NCBI GenBank assembly: GCA_964017145.1 | Contig: OZ024849.1 | Coordinates: 3,100,001 to 3,164,000 of the forward strand | Origin: Agrocybe praecox | Taxonomy: Eukaryota; Basidiomycota; Agaricomycetes; Agaricales; Agrocybaceae | Direction of reading: 5' to 3' | Length of the DNA stretch: 64,000 nt | Shown here: positions 44,757 through 55,682 of the stretch, piece by piece | Layout of the letters: each line of letters starts with the position of its first letter | Numbering within the stretch: position 1 is the first letter of the stretch | Notes under the pieces: generated by a model | The model's database searches: none | Told to the model about the DNA's origin: nothing | Seen by the model: the letters and a program-made list of their open reading frames with translations, nothing else | Made by a program: the position numbers and the translations under genes

Positions 44757-45314
44757 TTAGAGCGCATTGCAAAGAGTCTTGACAGACTGCACGACCTCGA
44801 AAAGCTTTGCTTCACCCTCGCCAGCATCCAGGAAGTCGTGTGCCCAACGGCTTGCGGGGGCAATGTCATTGAGGATCCTGGTATCTCGGGAAATTTCGTG
44901 TGGCGTCAATTCCTGCGATGCGCTGTCGTACTCATACACAGCGAATCACGAACCGATCAAACTGAGACCAAAAAGCTTTGGTAAAACAAGGTCCTTGGCA
45001 AGACGCCCGAATCCCTCGCGCATCTGCTGATCTGCTGCTGCCCTGCTCGATAATGTGCTGATCTGTCCCCCACGCTTGATTTCAACGAAAAAGACAGGGT
45101 GTTTGGCGGATGGACTGGTTGACTGAACGATGAAGAGAGCGGTAAAGTCCAGCGAGCCGGGGTATAGTTGACCTTTGAACTGTGGCTTTACGTCGTACAA
45201 CTGGAGGGGGAACAGATGGTACAGTAGAGTATTGACGGGTCCGTACCACTCGCTCTCATCGCTCGTCGCTCGGTCAAATTCGAAGCGGTCGATAATGTAG
45301 TCCGGGAGTGACAT
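44757..45314 (-). pseudogene. PD-(D/E)XK-like nuclease-fold gene with one nonsense codon
   Basis: A 186-codon frame runs from ATG at 45314 to a stop at 44757, broken only by TGA at 44946-44948. Upstream of it, ESEWYGPVNTLLYHLF is followed by YPGSLDFTALFIVQS and VFFVEIKRGG: the D...ExK spacing fits the PD-(D/E)XK nuclease core. Then come AAADQQMREGFGRLAKDLV and PKLFGLSLIGS. After the stop the frame continues FAVYEYDSASQELTPHEIS and RILNDIAPASRWAHDFLDA, as in full-length basidiomycete members, where an Arg or similar sits at the stop position. A CGA-to-TGA change is the simplest cause. Either a young pseudogene or a truncated but active-core protein. Confidence 0.72.
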
Positions 45315-45911
45315 ATCTGAATGATAGTAGAGGTTAGACTGGCAATACGGTATGGAATCACGGCGGACGTACCTGGAGGCAAAGGTAGAGATGTGGCAAT
45401 GTGTGTGCCTCGTTTACAGTTTAGATTCATTTGATATTCTACACGTGACAACACCTCTACGACAACTACGACGACCCAAGCCTCCAACGCTGAAAAAGCG
45501 GATCCATCTGAAATTCAAACATTTGAACGAACCACCGCCACCTTTGTCGGTGCGCGCTGATGTGGGAGAGGACGCGGATAGCGAAGCGGACAAGGAATAA
45601 GAAGCGAGAGAGAGAGAGATGATGTCGAGAATTGGCCCATGGGTGAAGAGATCGACCTTCCACTGAAAATACACATATTCACGGACGTAATAACACGAAG
45701 CCACCAAATTCACCGCTCAGGGTCTGTTCAGGGTGGTCAAGCAACGATTCGACTGTAACTGATTCTGGGAGCCGCGCATTTTTCTATACATTGTGAATTA
45801 GTACATTATAAAAGTCCAAAGTGATGCAAATAAGTAAAGTTGAATTTAAGTCTTATCCTCCAATCCGTCCCAGCTTTAAGTGATATATCAGTATTCCTTC
45901 CCTGCTCTAAA
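45315..45911. other. intergenic, no gene seen
   Basis: 597 bases between the PD-(D/E)XK-like start and the PSD2 stop. Frames on both strands at 45.35-45.71 kb (including a GAGAGAGAG run) are unsupported. Confidence 0.5.
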
Positions 45912-48900
45912 TTATGCATCAATTGGACGGCCCTTTCCGATACCCATCCCAACACGAACTAACGTCTCGAGTGACGCTCTTCCGTTGATGAGGAGGTCCT
46001 CGTCCCATTCGACTCGTCCTTTCTCGAACAGGATGACGATAGTCGAGCCACCTATATGCAATAAAGAAAAATTACCATAAATATTACTAAAAAAACAAAT
46101 TTAGATACGTAGAATGACGCACCGAACGCAAAGTACCCGAATTCCTGGCCTCGCTGGATGTACTCTCCCTCCTCAACGGTAGTGTGGATACTTCCAACCA
46201 TCATAGCACCAACGCACACAGCCATGACGCGTCCGAATTGTGGACTATCAATGGGCACAATCTTGCGCGCATTTTCTCCATAGACATCTAGAGCTGTACG
46301 AATGGCTTGTGGCTGCGATTATTCAGAAATTTAGTTATTGCGCCCACTGCACAAACCGAGCAAACGTATCAATGCGAACTCACGTTGACAGTATAGTACT
46401 CTCCCGAGATGTATGTCATAGGTCCAACCTTGCCCCCGACAGGCGAATGGAATCGGTGATAATCCTGCGGTGCCAAACGGAAGATGGCCAGCGCACCACC
46501 TGTGTACCTCTCTGCCTGACCTTTGTAAGCATCTCCAAGGAGGCGCGAAACCGTAAACTCGCGGCCTTTAATCCAAAGCCTAGTTGCTTCGCTGACAGTT
46601 TCGAAGCACATAAGACGGCAATCTGCAGCGCTGACGAGGCGGTAGGGGTCTTCGGGACTTGCGACAGGACGTGCAGAAGGTTTTAACTTCCTATAGAAGA
46701 ACTGATTGAAAGTTTCTATAGAATTGTTTAGGAAATAGTTGTGAAGATGAGAAGCAAGGACCTTACTAAACGAATCAAGAGGATCCAGAATTTCATCCAC
46801 TTTCAAGCCATGGAATACTATAAAAGAAGGAATTTCCTTGGCCGACTCTGGATCGTCGTATTTGATGCCTTGCTTGATGGAAAGAGACTTTAAAAGCTTT
46901 CGTGCTACGGGACGAAGATGAAGAAATTAGTGGAGGTAATTGATGTTCATATATAGGCACCAACCTCGTCCACCTTCCATACGGCTGGAAGCACCTTTGT
47001 ATAATAAACGAATCCCAAGACGAACATAAACTTGCATCTTCTCCTCCTCGAGCTGACCCGTCATCCGGTTCTGAACAATAATATTTGCCGAATTCTACAC
47101 CAGCCATTGTCGTTTCAGTAATTAATTCTCGTTTCCCAGAAGTGCAAGAACGACACTCACCGCTCCGAGCTTATAATCTCCACTCGAAACCTTGGTTATA
47201 ATTTTCGTATACCACTTCCTCTGGGCTTGACTAGCAGTAACAAAATTACCCACAACGATCCTATCCACCTTATTCCAGTCCTGACTAGCACAAATCGCCA
47301 GATGCGTAACAATATCCATCTCCGCCTTCGAATTAAGCCTTGGCCTATGACACAACGGGCAATTCTTAACGTTGATCACACGTTCGACGGCATTGTTGGC
47401 GCTCTCGACGCCGCTCATGGAGTCGTCACCCTCTTTTTGAGACTCGGCGGTGGTTTTTCTCGAGCCACGGCGGAATCTCAGCTTTTTCTTCTTCTTGGTT
47501 TCTCCTGGTGTTCCAGATACAACTTCAGTGTTACCATTGACATATGGGTTGGGAGTGCTGAGAGGACTGTTCGTTGATAAATATCCTTCGGTATCATCCG
47601 AACTCGCGTCAGGGGTCTCCAGGCCATCTCCAGGGCTTGGATTAGCGACATGCTCGAGCGGCATCTGCATGGGCTCGGTCGCATAGGGTTGTGGTGCATT
47701 AGGGCCTGAGCCACCAGCATCCATGCCTGAGACGTGAGGCGGGCCAGAGAAATCCATCTTGTTCAAATCTAACTGGAGTTCCTCGCCCTTTGCTCCTGCA
47801 GCCATCAACACTGGAGTCGCATAGACACTGTTGTCGTCATCCATATCCAATCGCTTTTTCTCGCTGACTGGCCGGCCAAGTTCTTCCTCGAGACACATGA
47901 CGGCTTCTTCTATACTAATCTCCCCATCGTGTGGTTGTTTGCCGTATCGAGTAAAGAACGAGCTAACGGTGGACCGAGTAAGGGTCGAACCAAGGGAGTC
48001 TAGCATTGCCGTAATTTCCAAATGTGACATGGTGCCTGTATTATCAGTGTCGTACTGCTTTAGATATTGACGCCAGAAGCGTTGGCGAAGTGCGTCATAG
48101 GGCTGGTATTTAGCGCTGTAGGAGATTGTAAGCGATTAAAGACAAATATTGAGCTATGCCACGAACCGGAATTTAATGATAGGCGTATGCCTTGACTCCC
48201 AAGGCATTTCCTTGCCAGTTGAGAGGGGTAAACTGAACTGGGTCATGCTAGCGTCTCCGTGTCCCTCCTCATCTCCAGCTGCATAAAGACCCGTAATAGG
48301 ATCAGGCTGCGGTGCGCTGTCTATGAGTTGTTTCACGTCGAAGCTAACGTCGCCGATGTGGTCGTTAGATGATAGTTTATCCCAGTCTAGGACAGCAAGC
48401 TGGACTTTGAATGATGTTTCATACTTTCGAACATGGAAGAGCAGTTTCTCGTCCCAGACAGGGTTTCTAGAGTGACGGATGACGCGTGTCCTGAAAACCT
48501 TTTTGCCGAATGAAATGACAACAAAGGGATCCATATCCCACCCAGTGCGAGTCACTTTATGTGATAAATAAGTAAATAAAAGTCAGAAAGTATTCAAGCT
48601 TTCAATCAAATCGATACGTACTATTAGCCAGTCGCGGAAGATCGTCCGCACTTTGAATTTCAAGCATCACAATTCCCAGAATATCATTTGTTCCCTTGAA
48701 CTCGAAATCACTCTTCCTCCTCTTTCCTGCAGCAACTAGAGCTGGAACTGGAGGACGAGACGTGGCTCCGCTGTCACTTCCACTACCAGAACCAGAAGGG
48801 GAAGGTGTACCATTTGCTGAGCTTGATCCTGAACTCCAACTCCTTCCGAACTTTTTCCTTTCCGCACTACTCGACCTCTTCTTGGTATCTGCAGGCGGAA

Positions 48901-50232
48901 CCAAATTTCCTTGCATATCCACAGCGGGCGAAGAAGGCTGTGGCGAGCCTCCACTTCCTCCTGTAAGTCCAGAAAACTTCCGTACAAATTTCTTGGGTAT
49001 AAACCTTGATGAGGCAGGCGTAGGTGGCAATGAGAAAGCAGCAGATGCTTTCGGGGTGTCTTCCGTGGCCCCGAAGTTAGGCATGGGGGTGGGTAAATTG
49101 CCTGGGGTAGGCGTTGCTGGAGAGCTGGGCAGGATGTTAAGCTCTGGGAGGTTGAATGGCTTTGGAGGTTCAGTGAGACGGAGGTCGGGCTTTGGAAGGT
49201 CACTTGTGCTCGAATCAATTGATGATCCAGGCATAGATAGGTCCGAAGGGGGGATGTAAAGGTCAGCAAGATATTTAGGGGATCCTGAAGACGGTGGCGT
49301 GCTGTCGGAAGCGTCCACAAACTCTGCCTCGTCCTCAGTCTCCCCTTCGTCGGACGAAAGCCCTCCGTCATCCTCGTAATTTACACCGCTCATTTGGTGG
49401 GATCGAACTGTGCCTACACCTTCAGTCTGGAATGTAGGACATTAGTAAATTACCATTCCAATGACAAAGAGTTAATCGTACAGGAGGGGCAGAAACCAAC
49501 GACGGCCGCGATCGCTTCACAAGCTCTCCATAGATCTCGTCGAATTCCATCAGGTTATGAGAGTTTGCTGTGGGAGCAAACCCAAGTTTGACTTGGATAC
49601 TGCCAGCCGATGGCGTACCTGTACGAGTGGAAATAAGGTTAAGAGATATAGCCTGGCCACCAATGTATGAGTATCATTGCACCACCTGCTTTACATTTGC
49701 GACGCACCGAGTTGCCAGACTGATCAAACCCGAATTCTCTGTTGGCGAACCAGTCTTCAAGAGGAAGAGCGACTTCTCCAAGGTACTCTTTCTTCAACAT
49801 ATCTTTATCCCATACAACCAACTCGACCACACCAAGTTTGTCCGCCAGCGACAGATATATGGGGAAGTCGAACGTCGCATCCTTCGCTGAATACACTGGG
49901 TTGATAGTTTTCTTTGCCACGGGGGTGTGTTCCCTCTTGTTCAGGACGGATACGACAACGAAGCTGCGGAAAGATCAATATGCGTATATCAATGTGATTT
50001 GAATATGAAAGACTCACGGATCACTCGTGCCTCCACGATCCTTGGCCAGCAGGTTCATGCATCCCAAGACCTGTAGGCGGAAGATGACGACTGGCGGCTC
50101 TCCTGGTCGCGGGGTGAAATCATTCCTCCCGCTGCCTCTCCCAGCCCTGATGTATGGAACTCGAGGCAACCGGGCAGCAGACTTCAGCGCGCGCTTGATT
50201 TTTGTCTTCTTTGTCGTTGGCTGTTCTGACAT
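45912..50232 (-). CDS. PSD2: phosphatidylserine decarboxylase, PSD2 type (C2-EF-hand-PSD)
   Basis: Makes phosphatidylethanolamine from phosphatidylserine in Golgi/endosomal membranes, using a self-generated pyruvoyl group. Roughly eleven exons give about 1,200 aa. The start [20 protein letters not shown] leads into a first C2 domain ([39 protein letters not shown]). A Ser/Pro-rich linker and a second C2 follow ([48 protein letters not shown]). Next is an EF-hand-like part with [12 protein letters not shown], a cysteine/His stretch ([11 protein letters not shown]) and a long acidic linker. The decarboxylase domain has [51 protein letters not shown] and [12 protein letters not shown]. The GGST, split by an intron, is the self-cleavage site. 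Length and layout match yeast Psd2 (1138 aa). Confidence 0.93.
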
Positions 50233-50909
50233 GTTTAACCAGTAAAATGTCGATAAGGATGTCGTAAACGGATGTCTGGATTTCTGGCTTAATTTCTTTG
50301 CCAATTTGCGGAGTCGATGATGAAAGTCCTAAGCAAGCATGAAAGTGGGGAAACAGTGGAGAACCGAAGGCAACTAATTAGATTAAGATCAAGGACCAGT
50401 AAATAGTAAGAAAGCAAGAGATTTGTGATAAAGGTTGTGACATTTTATTTAACCGGAAACCCGCGTCAGCGTTATTATTTCTGCCTGTGATTCAGAGCGT
50501 TGTTTATGGTTTCAAGATACAAAGGATATTTACGTCTCGAATGTATCTACATCACCATAACCATAACATCTTCCGTCTTGAGTCTGATTGAAATTCTTAA
50601 ACATTATCTCTGCCAGGAAAAGTCGTCACCTGATGACGACGACCAATACAAAATGGTAGAAAGAAAACCGCGCGAGCACGCCAATCACCCCTAGTATATG
50701 TAGTAGAGGCATGGGCTACAGTTATTACGCCAAATTAGAGTCGGCATCGGACAAAGCACAGAGCAGAGTAAAAGAGTAGACCTTGAGGCTTAGTAGCCGG
50801 ATACCACTCCGTGAGCGCCCTACTTCAATCAAGTAATGGCTATGCATCACCAGGTCGCTCTGAAGTCCGAAGGAAAAGGTCGATGCTATTTATCATCGAA
50901 AATGCATGA
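50233..50909. other. intergenic, PSD2 promoter
   Basis: 677 bases between the PSD2 start and the F-box stop. A plus-strand frame near 50.5-50.7 kb is unsupported. Confidence 0.5.
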
Positions 50910-52757
50910 TTATGATTCCGACAGGTGGTATGTCGTCCTTCCAACCACAAGTAAGTGCATCTCGGGACAGGAAGTCTTCACAGTCCTTTTCAAAAGGTTG
51001 AGCGTTTCCTCAGTCATGTCTATGACCTGGCGACTCGGATGCGCCGCCAATTGATACGTCAAAGTCAAGCGCTGGAGATTGGGGAACAACACATTTATCC
51101 ATCGGCATAGCATCTGAGGACTTTGTTGCGGTAGCGCTGGGTCCAATTGATATAACAGGAGGTGTGTAATCCTCGTGAATGCTACAGACAGCTGCAAGCC
51201 GTCTCCGGTCCCGTCTGTCAATTGCAAGAGCTCCGAATCGGACAACGTTTCCAACACGGTCCTTCGAAATTGACCCTCCGTGCGAATGGCGTTAATCCAC
51301 CTAGTCACGGGCTCGAAGTCCGTAAACTCCATCTGCGCATCCAGAGACAAAATAATGGAAGGTAATCGGGCTTGCAAATGGACCCTATCAAGCAACGAAT
51401 TTATTGCCAGTGTGGACGCAAGATAATTAGGCGGGTGAATAAGCCGACTGGCTGGATAGACAGTAAGGTGTGTAAGAGAAGGAAGGGCCGTGTACAATTT
51501 GTCCTTGATGATAGGTCGCACATCCAGCAAATACGATACCAACTCTACCGTACCCGTCAATCTTTGCAACTTTGGCAAGAGGGGAAAGGTCGGATTTCCT
51601 GGCCATCGCAATGGGAATTTGCCTGAGTTATGAAAGTCTTGAAACCTGGTCTTGAATGACCGATCGATAGACAAGACCTTCAAGTGGTCCAAACTGCTGA
51701 GAAACTGAAGTAAGTCCAAAGGCTCGAGGTTAGGACAACCTCTATAAAAGGCTAGTTCGGTCAGCTTGTCCGAGACGACACCCGCGATGAGAGGAAGGAG
51801 GGTCGACCAAATCTTTTTGGAAAAGAAGATATAGGCGAATGAAATAGTAGTCAAATGCGGAAAGTCACGCAGCATCGATAATGTCCAATTGATGAAAGGA
51901 GGAAGGAGTAGGACAGGCGAATGGAGGCACAATGTCGTCATGCAATGCATGGGCTCCGTGATGGATGGCAGTATCGGAGGATCAATTTTCTCCTGGACCA
52001 TTTTACTTTCGTGGAGCGGTCGCTCAAACGCCCATTGCAGAAACTCCACAGGTTCGTAACCGCGTTTGCCAGTGTTCCGCGACAAGTACGATAATGCCTT
52101 TTTCATGCCACTCGATGGCTTGAAATGAAAATTAATTTCACACGTTGGGTCGTATTGAACCGTCAGAGTCTTGCATCCTCGCACAAGCAAGAGGTTGAGG
52201 AGATATCCGAATGAGTTGGTCCACCTTTTGATTTCAGAAATAGGAACGGATGCAAGTGATTTTTCGCGAGCGATAAAGTAATCATCCCAAACCAGATAAA
52301 TCTCCGCATTCTCGACATGCTTCAACTTCTGCACGAATTTTGAAACACGGTTGACAGCATATGGGAGATGAAAAGCGTCTTGGAATGTATTACGAAAGCT
52401 TTTGTTATCTGGGTCCTGAAAGAAACACCTGAATTGCTCGATGCTGGTGAGGTCAGGTAGCATGTTCAAGGCGTTCAAGGTGTCTGCATCTCGAAACCGT
52501 TTCGGATTCCAGTCTGTGATGTGCAAGGTTGTTTCCTTCTTCGGGTTTGGTATTCCATTTTTCGCTAGAAAGATAGGAATGGTGAGCGCTCGAAAGCGCT
52601 GGGAAAGAAATGATAAATTGTACAGGTCCTTCTGGGACAAGACATCATCGATGAATAGTATGTGGAAGAGTAGCTCGTTAGGCAAGTCGAGAACGTGGGT
52701 GCCAATATGGTTCTCCTCTTCAGGTAGCCGCGATGCCTTAGAACTTGAGAGTGACAT
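50910..52757 (-). CDS. F-box protein, 615 aa, intronless
   Basis: Single exon from ATG at 52757 (the frame is open a little further upstream without an ATG). HVLDLPNELLFHILFIDDVL followed by LYNLSFLSQRFRALTIPIFL is the divergent F-box shared with the gene at 24187: both have LP.(D/E)L...IL, an LS/SR..R..(A/T)IP.FL end and a G-I after it. The long remainder has LRR-like strands (HLTTISFAYIFFSKKI; KLTELAFYRGCPNLEP; HLKVLSIDRSFK; SLTHLTVYP; NLQRLTLTYQL). It probably acts as an SCF ubiquitin-ligase receptor; substrate unknown. The two related genes sit 26 kb apart in opposite orientation. Confidence 0.85.
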   Translation of the reverse strand: MSLSSSKASRLPEEENHIGTHVLDLPNELLFHILFIDDVLSQKDLYNLSFLSQRFRALTIPIFLAKNGIPNPKKETTLHITDWNPKRFRDADTLNALNMLPDLTSIEQFRCFFQDPDNKSFRNTFQDAFHLPYAVNRVSKFVQKLKHVENAEIYLVWDDYFIAREKSLASVPISEIKRWTNSFGYLLNLLLVRGCKTLTVQYDPTCEINFHFKPSSGMKKALSYLSRNTGKRGYEPVEFLQWAFERPLHESKMVQEKIDPPILPSITEPMHCMTTLCLHSPVLLLPPFINWTLSMLRDFPHLTTISFAYIFFSKKIWSTLLPLIAGVVSDKLTELAFYRGCPNLEPLDLLQFLSSLDHLKVLSIDRSFKTRFQDFHNSGKFPLRWPGNPTFPLLPKLQRLTGTVELVSYLLDVRPIIKDKLYTALPSLTHLTVYPASRLIHPPNYLASTLAINSLLDRVHLQARLPSIILSLDAQMEFTDFEPVTRWINAIRTEGQFRRTVLETLSDSELLQLTDGTGDGLQLSVAFTRITHLLLYQLDPALPQQSPQMLCRWINVLFPNLQRLTLTYQLAAHPSRQVIDMTEETLNLLKRTVKTSCPEMHLLVVGRTTYHLSES

Positions 52758-53089
52758 GGGTGATCCTCGTTGAACTGGGATTTCGATGAGAACGACCTTT
52801 AACGTGGACAAATCACACGACGAAAGGTGGGACTTACGATGATAAAGCAAGGTTGGCAGCGTATAAGAAATCCAATTGGAAGGTCTGTAAATTTAGACCG
52901 TCTTCCTGTTGGTCAGCACAGTGAGGTGTTTGTGCTAAGGTTGGTAGAAAACGAAGCCTGAGATTCCGCGTGAACATGAGAGCCTGAGCCTTTTCTCACT
53001 CTGGGGGACCTGACTATCGTCGACAAACTAGCTGTACAAAAATCAAGGCTGTACATGTAGGGGAGCTCACGATACATGCGTTCTAAGCG
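52758..53089. other. spacer before the retroelement remnant
   Basis: 332 bases, F-box promoter and 5' leader; a hypothetical upstream exon is possible because the frame continues past the ATG. Confidence 0.4.
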
Positions 53090-54370
53090 ACGCTTATCAG
53101 GTGCAGGTGGCTGTGAAGAGCAATGGCGTATCTGCCGTGGAAAATGTTCGTTGTCCCATACTGTGTTTTAAGTGGGAGAACAGAAAAGGAGCAAGAACAG
53201 TGGTCAAGAAGTCACCCGACTCAGGACGGCCGTCGCCTAATTATAGGAATGGTGGTAGGCGGTCTAACACAGTATTTGGCTCGAGTCCAAGGAATATCAA
53301 AGGACATAGAAAAAGTGCTGAGAAAAAAGATCACAAGATTCATGTGGGATGGAAGCTCATCGATGGCAAACAACGACACAATGACATTGCCTTTACCTAA
53401 AGGAAGGAAGAGAATCCTAGATATTAAAGCACGAAGCGAAGCGATTACGCTAATGAAATTAAGACGCTATGCAGCGCAAGGAGCTGAAAGGCTTAAATGG
53501 GCGAAGGTGGCGGATGACCTGATGGCGTCCGTGGTACCAAAAAACCATGAGCTTGTTAAGAAAGAAGTAAAGGAACCCGTTCCTCCAATGCTGGAAACCA
53601 AAAATGAAAGGAAATGACAACCTTCCTGTGAGTCTAAGACGTTAAGAGTGAGCAGGAAGTATCACGTTGACGTGACACATCCCGACGGTATGCAAACAGA
53701 AACACAAAAAGAGATGCCCATGTGGGACCACAAGGGGTGAAAAAGATCTCCAGAGGAAGAGGGTGGTGGGCAAAGTGCCAAAGAAATAACCACAAGATTG
53801 TAACAGTAGGACATATGGTGAATTACATAGAAATGGAACCCCTCCCAAACCATAAGAGGAGGAAGAACTGTGCGCGCAATACATGCAAGAAAATGAGAAG
53901 CCTGGGGTATGCTAACCCCGCAGTGTGCAAAGAAGAAGGAAGAAAATCATCGACAACCTAGAGCCCAAATGGGACCCGAGAGTATCCATCTCCGCCCGAG
54001 ACATGCTCCACCACAACGAAGCAGAAAGACAACGCACGAGCAGAGTGAAGGAACCAAACAAACCGAAGGTCTTTGACCCGCTTCCCGAGAGAAATTGAAG
54101 ACGGAGAGAGACAAGACAAACAGCTATCGGTAGCCATCTTGGGGATAAGTAAAGAGGAAGGATACGAAACCTCACGCGGACGAGCAGCAGCTGCCAGTGA
54201 TCTGGTACGCCGAGGATGACCCATGTAATGTGTGTATGACGAGCGACATAACAAGAACAACCGCTGAAATCTGGGAAGCGACAGCGATGCTAAGAATATG
54301 CTGAAACGCGAGGACAATAATATTGACTGTCGCGCCCCTCCAAAGTTCCCGAAAAAAAAAAGTGAAGGAG
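53090..54370 (+). mobile_element. non-LTR (LINE-like) retrotransposon remnant
   Basis: Decayed C-terminal half of a LINE-type polyprotein. The best frame (53123-53617) holds GRRLIIGMVVGGLTQYLARV and DIEKVLRKKITRFMWDG, then LPLPKGRKRILDIKARSEAI and TLMKLRRYAA followed by KWAKVADDL, the usual thumb/after-RT region of basidiomycete LINE proteins. Further on, in shifted frames, are HKIVTVGHMVNYIEMEPLPN and KNCARNTCKKMRSLGYANPA-VC, a Cys-rich zinc-knuckle-like part, then LDNLEPKWDPR-type text. There are several stops and frameshifts and no 5' part of the reverse transcriptase, so it is a dead 5'-truncated copy. Ends and target-site duplication were not found; an A-run lies near 54352. Confidence 0.75.
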
Positions 54371-55682
54371 CAACCAACGACGCGATGAACCCTCAGGCTA
54401 GTCGTGACATCTTGTGACACATAAGGGATATCCTAATCTTTGTACTCAATTCTCATTTGTTAACCAGGACCTTCAGCGTAAGCTTTTTCTGCTTTACTTT
54501 CCCCAATACATATCTAATCTCAACTATCAGGACTTCCGTCACTTTTCTATCAAGACCTGCCATTGGCCCGATCACGGCTCAAATCGACAGTCGAGCGCAT
54601 ACCTTCCGACCCTTCACCAGTTACACCTCCTTCAACTAGTGATGGTGTTGGTACTGCTCGGGCAGGAGATGGCAAGATGTCCATGAAGTGGATGCATTGC
54701 TAGCTCGAGGCTATGAAAGTCTCGTGTACGCATCCTTGTTCTGGCAACAGTTCGACTCAACTCCTGGTCCAGGATCCGGTGCGGCAACGGGAAGATTTGG
54801 GCCTGGTATTCGATTCGAAGGCCAGGATGCCCTCTTATCCTCATGGTGCGTTTTGCCCCTTATTCACCTTCGATATCTAGTCACGAATTGACATATCGTC
54901 AGCTATAGCGACCTGTATTGCAAATCAGAGCCGCGTTGTCATCCCGCGACCTCGTATTCGTTGCACATATTTCCTTAATACTCTTCTACTCCTTACCGAC
55001 TTCCCCCTCCATCCCAATCACCCCCATCGTTCTCCCATCCCGAACTCCAACTGGACCCCGTTCGAACGAACCGTATCACGTGACATCGGTTCCCAACAGT
55101 CAACGATGAGTTTAATTTCTCAAATTGCAGCTATTCCTGCTGAAGCGACCGGTACACCTTAAAAAGCGGAGCAGGACTCAATACCTTATGTGGTTGCTTT
55201 TTTCTCCGCGAAAATCATCGAGACGAAGGCTGTGGATGTCAATTTACCCAATTTACCCAATTCGCCAAGGGCGGCGACGACCTACGCAATCCGAAGCATG
55301 ACATGCGGTTGAACTATACATACATACATCGTCTTTTCTCTCCCTCCTCAATGGGTCGCTGAAGACGTGGAGAAATGATGTGATGCTTATCCAGACACAC
55401 GCCTTTCCACATTAGGTCGTAGCAACTGTGGGCCATGATATGCAACATGGAGGGTCACCGTTGGTGTTTGGAGAATAGGGTGTGGATGAGTGGGTGCTAA
55501 ATAATTATAGGTCAGGGTGCCCTCTTCTTGTATATTTATTACTGTGTTGTTTCTATCTGCAGGCATACACTGTTCCACTTCTCCTTCTGGATCTTTGCAA
55601 ATTGTATGATATTAATAATGTTGATAAGGAAAATATAGATATCGAACAATAAATAATAATGAATGATGAGCTAGAGTCCATG
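54371..55682. other. 1.3 kb, no resolved gene
   Basis: A frame around 54.66-54.84 kb reads DALLARGYESLVYASLFWQQ, then a Gly-rich stretch, and looks protein-like, but no family, start or splice plan is clear. It may be the edge of a relic element beside the LINE remnant. The right part is AT-rich. Confidence 0.35.

Noticed and set aside
48696..49371. Long open frames on both strands over the PSD2 linker
   Set aside because: They are shadows of the Ser/Pro-rich linker of PSD2; low-complexity coding often leaves other frames open.
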